Assembly: GCA_900554595.1 (NCBI GenBank)
Contig: USHZ01000009.1
Location: 1 to 25,062 of the forward strand
Source: an uncultured Collinsella sp.
Lineage (GTDB): Bacteria; Actinomycetota; Coriobacteriia; Coriobacteriales; Coriobacteriaceae
Length of the DNA: 25,062 nucleotides
Reading direction: 5' to 3'
In this document: positions 1 to 6,661 of the stretch, piece by piece
How the letters are laid out: every line of letters starts with the position of its first letter
Numbering within the stretch: position 1 is the stretch's first letter
Made by a program: the position numbers and the translations under genes
The notes under the pieces: model-generated
Databases searched by the model: none
What the model was told of the DNA's origin: nothing
The model's input: the letters and a program-made list of their open reading frames with translations, nothing else

Positions 1-290
1 CCCTTAACCAGCGCGAGCGCATCGGCGGGTGAGGCCACCATGATCAGAGTCCATTGACGCGGCGTTGCGGTATGAATGATGTCGACGGTCCTTTGCACCG
101 AGAAAAACCGCATCCAAACGCCTTCTGGCGCCGCCGCCCTCATGGGTGCCCATTGGCGCGAATCCGCCGCGATCTCATCGTTGACGATTAAGACAAGATT
201 GGAACCCACAGTCTCGTTCCACAGCTCAACGTCTTGCCCGTAAATGAAACGGTCGTCGATACGTGTGAGAAGGATCTTGGATTGAGCCAT
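1..290 (-). CDS. PTS mannose-family IIB-like protein, partial, phosphorylation His replaced by Tyr
   Basis: The gene starts at the ATG read leftwards from 290 and runs off the left edge, so only about 96 N-terminal residues are seen. They align without gaps to the complete IIB at 9541-10023, with about 49 of 97 identities by hand count, including the shared stretches ILLTRID, MRFFS/TRFFS and LALVKG/LTLVKG. That identifies the PTS mannose/fructose/sorbose IIB fold. Family IIB proteins are phosphorylated by IIA on a histidine near residue 15-17 in a (L/I)VHGQ motif. Here the same position is Tyr17 (FIYGQ; codon TAC at 242-240), so it cannot be a normal phosphocarrier. A GGGG stretch just upstream can serve as ribosome binding site. 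It could be a degenerate paralogue, a regulator or a decoy; the missing C-terminus prevents a decision. The family is certain; the function is unknown. Confidence 0.85.
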   Translation of the reverse strand, partial: MAQSKILLTRIDDRFIYGQDVELWNETVGSNLVLIVNDEIAADSRQWAPMRAAAPEGVWMRFFSVQRTVDIIHTATPRQWTLIMVASPADALALVK

Positions 291-323
291 GGCAGCCCCA
301 TTCTGTTTGAGACCCGTAAGAGC

Positions 324-338
324 GAGACATCGCGTCTC
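324..338. promoter_or_regulatory. Small dyad upstream of the IIB-like gene
   Basis: A perfect 5-bp inverted repeat (GAGAC, 5-nt centre, GTCTC) lies 34 bp upstream of the partial IIB-like gene, close to a TAATAT sequence (minus strand, about 339-344) that could be its -10 box. This could be an operator; the repeat is short and no second copy was noticed. Confidence 0.2.
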
Positions 339-379
339 CAATATTAGTGCATTTAAAGTGAGAAAAGCCGTCAGAACAC

Positions 380-408
380 TTGCGCGGATGTGCAATGTCC
401 CGTATCAT
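380..408 (+). promoter_or_regulatory. Likely promoter of tRNA-Thr
   Basis: TTGCGC (380-385) and TATCAT (403-408) are separated by 17 bp, a sigma70-like arrangement that would start transcription near 415, about 33 nt before the mature tRNA. The -10 box matches the consensus at 5 of 6 positions; the -35 box is weak. Confidence 0.5.
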
Positions 409-447
409 AGACAGCCGTTGACGCCTCAGTTGTGTCACCACATGGCC

Positions 448-523
448 GCCAGCGTAGCTCAGTTGGTAGAGCACCGCTCTCGTAAAGCGGGGGTCACCGG
501 TTCGAGCCCGGTCGCTGGCTCCA
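448..523 (+). tRNA. tRNA-Thr (anticodon CGT)
   Basis: All cloverleaf parts are visible. The acceptor stem is GCCAGCG/CGCTGGC (448-454 with 513-519), the D stem GCTC/GAGC, the anticodon stem CCGCT/AGCGG with loop CTCGTAA, and the T arm ACCGG-TTCGAGC-CCGGT. The discriminator is T, followed by an encoded CCA (521-523). Anticodon CGT (481-483) reads ACG, hence threonine. Length is 76 nt. It is monocistronic, with its own promoter and a terminator 12 nt downstream. It is the only RNA gene here that is certain. Confidence 0.97.
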
Positions 524-535
524 TTGCACAAGACA

Positions 536-557
536 GCCGCCTTCGGGCGGCTTTTTT
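536..557 (+). terminator. Rho-independent terminator of tRNA-Thr
   Basis: GCCGCC-TTCG-GGCGGC hairpin with the stable TTCG tetraloop, followed directly by a run of six T. It lies just after the tRNA CCA end. Confidence 0.92.
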
Positions 558-626
558 GTTGCCGATTTCAGGCGAACATCCGCCAATCCAAGCACAACGC
601 CGCCTATAACTCCCCTACTCAACAAC

Positions 627-674
627 AAGCCCCGCTGATCGCAATCCCCAAAGGAACCGCGATCAGCGGGGCTT
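627..674 (-). terminator. Terminator of the lacX-lacC-yhcH unit
   Basis: A perfect 16-bp inverted repeat (627-642 with 659-674) with a 16-nt loop lies 46 bp beyond the yhcH stop codon. Read on the minus strand, the stem is followed by a T-rich TTGTTGTTG tail, so it probably ends the minus-strand transcript. The other direction lacks a T run. Confidence 0.75.
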
Positions 675-719
675 AAACGCGCTTCCCAAGGGGAACCACG
701 CTAGCTCACGAGCAGTGCG

Positions 720-1193
720 CTACTCCTCCCAGTAAGCGTCTGCAAGCAGCTTAAAGCAGATCTTCTTGACCGGCTGTGCGCCATCGCCCGGGAACTCGAG
801 CGTGGGCATGTGGGGCTCGCCGGCAACGAACAGTGCGAACTTGTCGTCGGCAAGATCGCCGGCGATCGAGGCGTCGGAATCGACCAGATCGTAGTCGTCC
901 TTCTCGTCAAACTCCTGAACCAGCGTCAGGCTGCCCGTGGCGACCTTAAAGGCCTCGCGACCCTCGACGTCAATCTGCAGGTCGTGATAGCGCTGATGCG
1001 TCTCATAGTGAGCCTCGGCCTCGGGACGCGTCGTGGGAGCCATGACGTTCGCAAAGACCTTGTCGCCCAGAATCGGATGGCTGCCAACCTCGAGCTCCGC
1101 CGGATCGTTCTCCTCGAGCCAATCGATCAGCACGTCGAGGCCTTTGAGCATTCCGCGGTATTCCTCGATATCGCCCAGTGCACCGTAAATCAT
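720..1193 (-). CDS. YhcH/YjgK/YiaL (DUF386) family sugar-anomer protein
   Basis: The 157-residue product has the size of the YhcH/YiaL/TabA family. The HYETHQRYHDLQ segment (residues 62-73) carries the conserved His residues of its cupin-like metal site, and the GSHPILGDKVFANV stretch near residue 37 is also typical. E. coli YhcH (NanQ) speeds anomer conversion of sialic acid, and relatives sit in many amino-sugar operons. Here it is the last gene of a unit with an aldose-1-epimerase-like protein and a tagatose-6-phosphate-kinase-like protein, which fits handling of sugar anomers in hexosamine catabolism. The ATG at 1193 follows a GAGGGG ribosome binding site. The exact substrate cannot be read from sequence. 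EbgC-type 'beta-galactosidase subunit' labels belong to the same family. Confidence 0.85.
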   Translation of the reverse strand: MIYGALGDIEEYRGMLKGLDVLIDWLEENDPAELEVGSHPILGDKVFANVMAPTTRPEAEAHYETHQRYHDLQIDVEGREAFKVATGSLTLVQEFDEKDDYDLVDSDASIAGDLADDKFALFVAGEPHMPTLEFPGDGAQPVKKICFKLLADAYWEE

Positions 1194-1225
1194 CTAAATC
1201 CCCTCTCGGATCGTTTCTTTGGCGG

Positions 1226-1348
1226 CTACTCGGCAAACGCGTTACCGACGCTGTTGCCACCCACATACGTCTCGACCAGGCTAAGGTCGGGATTGAACAC
1301 GACGGCATCGGCGTCGCGCCCCGGCATAATGCTACCGCACTTGTCATC
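1226..1348 (-). pseudogene. Relic of a second nagA (C-terminal 40 codons)
   Basis: Read on the minus strand from 1348 to the TAG at 1226-1228, this segment encodes DDKCGSIMPGRDADAVVF followed by LSLVETYVGGNSVGNAF and the last residues. It matches the C-terminal end of the intact NagA in this window (EDKCGSIMPGRDADFVVF, then LTLVETYVGGQSVGNAF). The DNA at 1229-1346 is about 80% identical to 4096-4213 by hand count. Nothing upstream resembles the rest of NagA: the 49 bp before it run straight back to the kinase stop codon. It looks like the 3' remnant of a duplicated nagA once standing between the kinase and yhcH, mostly deleted. No ribosome binding site or start codon was seen, so a functional peptide is unlikely. 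Confidence 0.85.
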
Positions 1349-1397
1349 GGCTCTAACCACAAGCAAGCAACCGATGCCGGGACCGACGCCCAAGCTC

Positions 1398-2333
1398 CTA
1401 CAGCTCGGTCACGACAACGCCGTTGTAGACCTCGTCCCAACGGTCCATGACCAGATGGCCGGTCATGGGATCCATGGCGTTGAGCTTGCCGCACGTGTTG
1501 GCGGTACGCAGCACCGTCTCGTCGTCTGCGCCAGCAGCGATGGCATGTGCGAAGCCTGCGATAGTGGAGTCACCAGAGCCCGTGGCGTTAACGGCAGGGA
1601 TATCGGGCGTCTTTGCGCGGAACGCACGGCCATTGTGGAAGCCAACGGAGCCGGCAGCGCCCATGGACACGACGACCCAGGGGATATCGGAGAAACGGGC
1701 GTCAGAGGCGAGCGCGGCACGGAGCTCGTCCACATCGTCGGTGGTAAAGCTCGTGCCCAGAAGGCCGTTAATCTCGGTCAGGTTAGGCTTGACCAGCTCG
1801 GGCTTGACCTCGGATTTGAGCGCAGCCTCAAGCGAAGCGCCCGAGGTATCGAGCAGCACCTTGGCACCGGCGTTCTCGGCAATGGCCGTGATCTTGGCAT
1901 AATAGTCTGCCTCGACACCGCGGGGCAGCGATCCCGAAATAGCGACGACGTCGGCCTTGCCCGCAAGCTCGGTAAACTTGGCGGTAAAGGCATCGAGCTC
2001 CTCGGGGGCAATCGTCGGGCCGCTCTCGAGCAGCTCGGTCTGGTTGCCGGCGTGGAGGATGTTGAGGCAAATACGAGTCTCGCCCTTGATGGGTACAAAA
2101 TCATTCTTGATGCCGTTGACATCCATGAGCTCGGCCATGTAGGCGCCCATGTGTCCACCGAGCAGACCGGTTGCCACAACGTCGTCGCCCAGCTGGCCTA
2201 GGACGCGGGCCACGTTAAGGCCCTTGCCGCCGGCGGTCTTTTCGGGCGTCACGCGGTTGACGTCGTCGATAATGAGCTCATCGAGCTGATAGCGCGTATC
2301 GACAGACGGGTTCATCGTAACGGTGAGGATCAT
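1398..2333 (-). CDS. lacC: Tagatose-6-phosphate kinase / 1-phosphofructokinase family
   Basis: This is a 311-residue PfkB-family sugar-phosphate kinase. It begins MILTVTMNPSVD, as LacC and FruK do. The N-terminal glycine motif AGGKGLNVARVLGQLG (34-49) and the ATP/anion-hole motif NATGSGDST (249-257), with catalytic Asp255, are both present. Members phosphorylate tagatose-6-phosphate, or fructose-1-phosphate, to the bisphosphate. I prefer tagatose-6-phosphate because AgaS and NagA of the galactosamine route are close by, but sequence alone does not exclude FruK activity. An AAGGAG ribosome binding site precedes the ATG. The gene lies 60 bp downstream of the epimerase-like gene on the same strand, and a nagA relic follows it. 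Confidence 0.88.
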   Translation of the reverse strand: MILTVTMNPSVDTRYQLDELIIDDVNRVTPEKTAGGKGLNVARVLGQLGDDVVATGLLGGHMGAYMAELMDVNGIKNDFVPIKGETRICLNILHAGNQTELLESGPTIAPEELDAFTAKFTELAGKADVVAISGSLPRGVEADYYAKITAIAENAGAKVLLDTSGASLEAALKSEVKPELVKPNLTEINGLLGTSFTTDDVDELRAALASDARFSDIPWVVVSMGAAGSVGFHNGRAFRAKTPDIPAVNATGSGDSTIAGFAHAIAAGADDETVLRTANTCGKLNAMDPMTGHLVMDRWDEVYNGVVVTEL

Positions 2334-2393
2334 TTTTAGCTCCTTATCTCGCAGGCTCCTTGTGCCTCGCGATACGAGTCGACAAAAACGGAA

Positions 2394-3275
2394 TTACAGA
2401 ATCTCAATCGTGAACGAGCGAACGACGGTCTCCTTAGGCTTGGCGACAAGGCAGCCGCGCTTGTGCTCAAGCACGTCATCCTCATCGGAACAGGTCGAAA
2501 GGCCGCCCCAAGGCTCAACTGCCACATAATCGCCCTCGGGCTTACTCCACACAATGAGATACGGGAAGCCCTCAAAGCTCAGGCGGACGCCCTTGTCCTC
2601 CCCCTTCTTAGAAAGCGTAACCTGACGGCTCTCGAGCACGTCAAAGATGGTCTCCGCAAAATCGAAGAGCTCGTGCGACAGGGGCAGCGTCTTTCCCACC
2701 ATTGGGTTCTTGGAGCGGTTTGCCACGTCAATCAATCCAGTCGAGGGAACGGCGGTGCAGAGCTCCGCAGCCTCGTCTTTCTCAAAGCGCAACTCGTAGT
2801 CCGTATAGGCCTCGCCCTCATCGAGCGGACACCTAAAGCCGGGATGACCGCCGATAAAGAACGGCATGTCCTCGGTACCCTCGTTGGTAACCTCATAGGA
2901 GACACGCACGGCGGCGTCCTCGAGCGTATAGCGGGCGACAAGTTTAAACGGGTAGGGATAATCGCTCAGCAGCGCGGCGTTATCCTCCGAAGCCAGGCAC
3001 ATCGCCAGCTCGTTCTCGCCTTGGCTCAGCAGCCTCCACTCCTGTTTGCGCGCAAACCCGTGGCGAGCGAGCTTTACATGATGCCCGGCAAACGTCATGG
3101 CGCTGTTGTCGCGCAAGCCTCCGCAAATCGGGAAGCAAATCGGTGCCTGGCCAGACCACACGGCGGGATCGCCCTGCCACAGATACTCGCGACCTCCGGC
3201 CTCAATCGAGGTAAACGAACCGCCAGCCGTGGACACCTTAATAGAAATCGAATCGTTGGAAAGAGCGTATTCCAT
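2394..3275 (-). CDS. Aldose 1-epimerase-like protein (LacX type)
   Basis: The 293-residue protein has the galactose-mutarotase-like fold pattern. There is an early SFTSIEAGGREYLWQGD segment, PICFPICGG around residues 45-53, GHHVKLARHGFAR with the conserved His/Arg near 64-76, and GGHPGFRCPL near 141-150. This is the LacX branch of aldose-1-epimerases, which in lactic acid bacteria sits next to tagatose-pathway genes. It probably acts on anomers of hexoses or hexose phosphates in the cytoplasm, as no signal peptide is seen. It is the first gene of the unit that continues with the kinase and YhcH. AAAGGATG lies just before the ATG. The flavodoxin-like gene diverges from it across about 160 bp. 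Confidence 0.85.
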   Translation of the reverse strand: MEYALSNDSISIKVSTAGGSFTSIEAGGREYLWQGDPAVWSGQAPICFPICGGLRDNSAMTFAGHHVKLARHGFARKQEWRLLSQGENELAMCLASEDNAALLSDYPYPFKLVARYTLEDAAVRVSYEVTNEGTEDMPFFIGGHPGFRCPLDEGEAYTDYELRFEKDEAAELCTAVPSTGLIDVANRSKNPMVGKTLPLSHELFDFAETIFDVLESRQVTLSKKGEDKGVRLSFEGFPYLIVWSKPEGDYVAVEPWGGLSTCSDEDDVLEHKRGCLVAKPKETVVRSFTIEIL

Positions 3276-3367
3276 TATCCATCCTTTCGAACAACTGCTT
3301 TTTTTGCTCGCAAGAACCCGTCTCGGCCCTGACCAAAGGACAAACCCGCACGTTCATCGATGCGTCC

Positions 3368-3394
3368 GGTATCCCCGCCATGTAACGGGGTACC
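3368..3394. promoter_or_regulatory. Inverted repeat between lacX-like and flavodoxin genes
   Basis: GGTATCCCCG and CGGGGTACC form an inverted repeat with one unmatched base around an 8-nt centre, in the 158-bp divergent region. It is a reasonable operator candidate for either gene. No clear promoter boxes were recognised here. Confidence 0.35.
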
Positions 3395-3433
3395 ATACAG
3401 ACATTGATGCAATTACAGCTGAAAGGCCTTCTT

Positions 3434-4018
3434 ATGCGAACCATCATCCTCTACGCCTCGCGCCATCACGGCAATACGAAAAAGCTCGTGGACGCCATCG
3501 TCGAGGCGCACCCCGAGATCGATACCCTCGACGTGAAGTCACTCGGCAAAAACGAGTACCCCAACCTGCACGAATATCATCTAATCGGCGTCGCCACGGG
3601 CATCTATTACTCCGAGATCGACAAAGATATGGCACGCGTGCTCACCAATGTGCTGCAGCCGCAAGACAAGGTGTTTGGCCTCATGACCTACGGTGGCAAA
3701 AACAAGTGGTACGGCAAGGATATCGATGGCATCTGCCGCATGAAGCAGGCCATCTTTATGGGTGTCTACGGCTGCCCCGGTTTTGATACGTGGGGGCCGT
3801 TCAAGCTCGCCGGCGGTGTCCAAAAGGGACACCCGACCGCCGAGGAAATTAAGGGCGCCGTCGACTTCTTCGACAAGATCGAAGACGAGTATGGCGACAT
3901 CATCGTCGAAGAGTACGCCAAGCGTGAGAAGCGTCTAGCCTACGAAAAGGAGCATCCTGCGGGAGGTCTTGTGGCCGGCGTCAAGCGCACGGCAAAGAAG
4001 ATCGCTAACAAGCTGTAA
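3434..4018 (+). CDS. Flavodoxin-like protein
   Basis: The 194-residue protein begins MRTIILYASRHHGNTKKLVDAI, cut here to its key parts: a beta strand ending in YAS, then the FMN phosphate loop SRHHGNT (residues 9-15). ATGIYYSEIDKD and MTYGGKNKWYG supply the later flavin-contacting loops of a flavodoxin-like fold. The charged C-terminal tail after residue 150 (KREKRLAYEKEHP) is an extension. Such proteins carry electrons or act as FMN-dependent reductases; the partner is not identifiable. The ATG at 3434 is preferred over an in-frame ATG 30 bp upstream because AAAGG sits 7 nt before it and the strand motif begins directly after it. It is the only protein-coding gene on the plus strand and has its own terminator, so it is an independent unit inserted between sugar genes. 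Confidence 0.85.
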   Translation: MRTIILYASRHHGNTKKLVDAIVEAHPEIDTLDVKSLGKNEYPNLHEYHLIGVATGIYYSEIDKDMARVLTNVLQPQDKVFGLMTYGGKNKWYGKDIDGICRMKQAIFMGVYGCPGFDTWGPFKLAGGVQKGHPTAEEIKGAVDFFDKIEDEYGDIIVEEYAKREKRLAYEKEHPAGGLVAGVKRTAKKIANKL

Positions 4019-4049
4019 CTGTGAAGGTGCTTTTGAGCGTTTAACCCAT

Positions 4050-4087
4050 ACGGCGGGTCCGAGCAGATTCGGGCCCGCCGTCTTTTT
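4050..4087 (+). terminator. Terminator of the flavodoxin-like gene
   Basis: A 13-bp stem with one G-T mismatch (4050-4062 with 4069-4081) is followed by TCTTTTTC. It lies in the short gap between the convergent flavodoxin-like and nagA genes. The tail on the minus strand is poor, so it mainly serves the plus-strand gene. Confidence 0.88.
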
Positions 4088-4093
4088 CTATCG

Positions 4094-5263
4094 TTACTCG
4101 GTAAAGGCGTTGCCGACGCTCTGGCCGCCAACATACGTCTCGACGAGGGTGAGCTCATGGTCGAACACGACAAAGTCGGCGTCGCGACCCGGCATGATGC
4201 TGCCGCACTTATCCTCGATGTGCGCGGAGCGTGCCGGCACCTCGGTTGCCATGCGAATGGCGATATCGGCGCTGGCGATGCCCCAGTCGACGATGTTCTT
4301 GACGCCCTGGGCAAGCGTGAGCACCGAGCCGGCAATGCTCTTGCCGTCAGCGAGCCAGCACAGGTTGTCTTTCATGATGACGTCCATGCCACCACTGGTG
4401 TAGCTGCCCTCGGGCATGCCGCCGCAACCCAGGCAGTCGGTGATGAGCACCGTGTGTTGCCAGCCCTTTGCCTGCAGCAGTGCCTTGATGGCGGCAGGGT
4501 TTACGTGCTTGCCGTCACAGATGATCTCGGCGTAGGTCTCGGGCGTGGACATGGCAGCGCCCACGACACCGGGCTCACGGTGATGCAGGCCGCGCTGACC
4601 GTTATAGGTATGCGTAAAGCAGCTGGCACCGGCGTTGATGGCGGCGATGCACTCATCGTAGGTGGCGTCGGAGTGACCGATGCTGGTCACCACACCCTTG
4701 GCGTTCAGAGCAGCCGCATAAGCAGCGGCACCGTCGCGCTCGGCCGCCATGGCGCTCTTAACGATGCGACCACCCGCAGCCTCCTGCCACTGATCGAAGA
4801 CCTCCTCGGAGGGGTCGATAAGATAAGCGGGGTTCTGTGCGCCCACATGCTTCATGGTAAAGAAGGGGCCCTCCAGGTAGATGCCCTGAATGCGAGCACC
4901 GCAGAAGTCGGGGCCGCGGCCCTCGTCCGCCTTGGCGATAGCGGCGCAGGCGTCCTTGATCTGCTCGACGCCATCGGTGAACGTCGTGGGCAGCCAGCTG
5001 GTGGTACCGCGACGGGCGAGCTCGGTTGAGCTGATATCGATGCCCTCGGGATCGTTATCGGTAGTTGAGTGGTTGTAGAAGCCATGGATGTGAGTATCGA
5101 CCATACCCGGTGCGATCCACGATCCCGTGTAGTCCTTAATCTCGCAAGAGGGCTCGTCGGCCTGCCAGGCGCCAAAGACGCCGTCCTCGACCATAAGATA
5201 GCCGCCCAGTTGCGGGCCTGCCGGCAAGAAGAACTTGTCAGCCTTAATTGCGTATGTGCTCAT
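4094..5263 (-). CDS. nagA: N-acetylhexosamine-6-phosphate deacetylase
   Basis: The 389-residue amidohydrolase has the full NagA pattern. The metal-binding DTHIHG is at 56-61, YLEGPFF supplies the metal-binding Glu, IGHSDAT and FTHTYNGQ supply His ligands, HHREPGVVGAA binds substrate, and LITDCLG carries the catalytic Asp. It removes acetate from GlcNAc-6-phosphate or GalNAc-6-phosphate in the cytoplasm. Next to AgaS and a GalNAc-type PTS, GalNAc-6-phosphate (AgaA role) is the likely substrate, although many such enzymes accept both. ATG 5263 is chosen over a GTG six bases upstream because that GTG overlaps the AAGGAG ribosome binding site. A strong terminator separates it from agaS, so it needs readthrough or its own promoter; TATAAG (minus strand, 5308-5303) is a weak -10 candidate. 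Confidence 0.93.
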   Translation of the reverse strand: MSTYAIKADKFFLPAGPQLGGYLMVEDGVFGAWQADEPSCEIKDYTGSWIAPGMVDTHIHGFYNHSTTDNDPEGIDISSTELARRGTTSWLPTTFTDGVEQIKDACAAIAKADEGRGPDFCGARIQGIYLEGPFFTMKHVGAQNPAYLIDPSEEVFDQWQEAAGGRIVKSAMAAERDGAAAYAAALNAKGVVTSIGHSDATYDECIAAINAGASCFTHTYNGQRGLHHREPGVVGAAMSTPETYAEIICDGKHVNPAAIKALLQAKGWQHTVLITDCLGCGGMPEGSYTSGGMDVIMKDNLCWLADGKSIAGSVLTLAQGVKNIVDWGIASADIAIRMATEVPARSAHIEDKCGSIMPGRDADFVVFDHELTLVETYVGGQSVGNAFTE

Positions 5264-5320
5264 ATGCACTCCTTGCTTCCAAAGCAGTTGACTGTGGTGA
5301 TGCTTATACCCAGCTCACGT

Positions 5321-5362
5321 AAAACAAAAAGCGCCCGCCCGCCGTTATGAGCGGACGGGCGC
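5321..5362 (-). terminator. Terminator between agaS and nagA
   Basis: A 12-bp stem with one mismatch (5331-5342 with 5351-5362), read on the minus strand, is followed by TTTTTGTTTT. It lies 18 bp past the agaS stop codon and about 58 bp before the nagA start. Confidence 0.9.
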
Positions 5363-5380
5363 CCTTACAGGGGGACGCGA

Positions 5381-6547
5381 TTAAGCGGTGAAGGGGTGAA
5401 TCGTCACGCCCTTAACCACGCGGTTGACCGTGCCGGTGGGGCTCGGCGTATCGGGCGTGTTGCCCACGCGCACGGAGTTGAGCAGGCTGATAGCCTGGGC
5501 AAACATCACGAACGGCAGAGCAAGGTAGCCCTCGGGAAGTGCCTCGTAACCCTTAAAGGTGAAGGACTCACCCTCATAGACGGTGGCACCTTCCTGCTGA
5601 ACGGCGATGGTGTGCTGAGCGATCTCGTCGCCACCGATCTCGTTGAGGATGTCGATGTCGTACTGACGGGTGTAGGCGTCGTTGTTGACGAACACGAAGA
5701 CGAGCGTCTTATCGTCGACGAAGGACTTAGGTCCGTGACGATAGCCCATGGAGGTGTCGTAGGAAGTAGCGACCAGACCGTGAGCGAGCTCGAGGATCTT
5801 GAGCTGGCTCTCCTGGGCAAGGCCACCGAAGGAGCCAGAACCCAAGTAGGTCACGCGGTTGAAGTCGCCAGCCAGGTAATCGGCGATCTCGGGCTCACGG
5901 GAGATGACCTCCTCGCCCATCTTGGCGATGGTCTCGACCCACTCGGCCTTCTGCTCGTCAGAGGCAGTGTCGAAAATAAGGGTGGAGAGCAGGGTCATGC
6001 AGGAATAAGAACCGGTCATGGCGAAGCCCTTGTCGTTGGCGCGCGGAATGAGCAGCGTCAGCGCATTGGGATCATCGGCGGACTCGACGGCGAGCTTGCC
6101 CTCGGGAGCGCAGGTGATGTTGAGGAACTTGACGTTGTGGACGAGCTCCTTGGCAACGGCAACGGCAGCAAGGCTCTCGGGGCTGTTGCCAGAGCGGGCA
6201 AAGGAAACCACGAGCGTGGGATCCTCGGCGCGCAGGAAGTCACGCGGGGCGCTCACGATGTCGGTCGTGGCGATGGGCTTAAAGTCGTAGAGATCAGTGT
6301 TGCCAGCGTGACGCAGGTACGGGGCACAGGTATCGCCAACGTAGTCGGACGTACCGGCACCGGTGAAGACAACGGACAGACGGCCCTCGCCCATAGCGCG
6401 AGCCTCGGCCAGGAAGGCCTCGATGGCCTCCTTGTTCTCGCGATAGATGTTGAGCGTATCACGCCAAAGCTCGGGCTGCTGAGCAATCTCGGCCGTGGTG
6501 ATCTGGGCGCCGAGCTCGGTGAGCTCCTCGACACTCTTCTCGAACAT
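5381..6547 (-). CDS. agaS: AgaS-family galactosamine-6-phosphate deaminase/isomerase
   Basis: The 388-residue protein carries two sugar-isomerase (SIS) domains. The first has GAGTSDYVG near residues 63-71 and SFARSGNSPES near 114-124, the classic SIS phosphosugar-binding loops. The second has GSGSFGGLAQESQLKILEL and the active-site segment MGYRHGPKS. This matches AgaS, which converts galactosamine-6-phosphate to tagatose-6-phosphate and ammonia, the step between NagA and the LacC-like kinase. The ATG at 6547 is followed at once by the conserved N-terminus; a weak GAGAGAGG stretch lies about ten bases upstream. Its promoter region contains a TATAAT box and a dyad likely bound by the neighbouring GntR regulator. 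GlmS-type isomerases share the fold, but length and motifs favour AgaS. Confidence 0.92.
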   Translation of the reverse strand: MFEKSVEELTELGAQITTAEIAQQPELWRDTLNIYRENKEAIEAFLAEARAMGEGRLSVVFTGAGTSDYVGDTCAPYLRHAGNTDLYDFKPIATTDIVSAPRDFLRAEDPTLVVSFARSGNSPESLAAVAVAKELVHNVKFLNITCAPEGKLAVESADDPNALTLLIPRANDKGFAMTGSYSCMTLLSTLIFDTASDEQKAEWVETIAKMGEEVISREPEIADYLAGDFNRVTYLGSGSFGGLAQESQLKILELAHGLVATSYDTSMGYRHGPKSFVDDKTLVFVFVNNDAYTRQYDIDILNEIGGDEIAQHTIAVQQEGATVYEGESFTFKGYEALPEGYLALPFVMFAQAISLLNSVRVGNTPDTPSPTGTVNRVVKGVTIHPFTA

Positions 6548-6586
6548 TTCTAATACCTCTCTCTAGAAGTAATCCTCTGACGTGCA

Positions 6587-6592
6587 ATTATA
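6587..6592 (-). promoter_or_regulatory. agaS promoter -10 box
   Basis: A perfect TATAAT on the minus strand, 40 bp upstream of the agaS ATG. The expected -35 position (about 6610-6615) falls inside the GntR-type dyad, so no consensus -35 is visible there and regulator binding would block polymerase. Confidence 0.7.
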
Positions 6593-6608
6593 CACTTCAG
6601 TTGGTTAT

Positions 6609-6622
6609 CTGGTAGTAACCAG
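6609..6622. promoter_or_regulatory. Putative GntR operator at agaS
   Basis: CTGGT-AGTA-ACCAG is a perfect 5-bp dyad around 4 nt. It resembles the CTGGT...ACCA(G/C) type sites of the NagR/DasR class of GntR-HutC regulators. A 13-of-14 copy lies in front of the PTS operon (10901-10914). It overlaps the -35 region of agaS, consistent with repression. Confidence 0.65.
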
Positions 6623-6661
6623 TTAAATGCAAAGAATCATCATATGGATACGATGCGAACA

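Noticed and set aside
448..523. tRNA as an integration site (att) for a mobile element
   Set aside because: No integrase and no repeat of the tRNA 3' end were noticed in the window.
810..2201. Long plus-strand open frame opposite lacC and yhcH
   Set aside because: It is the antisense shadow of high-GC minus-strand genes. The minus-strand proteins have clear family motifs and ribosome binding sites, this frame has none.
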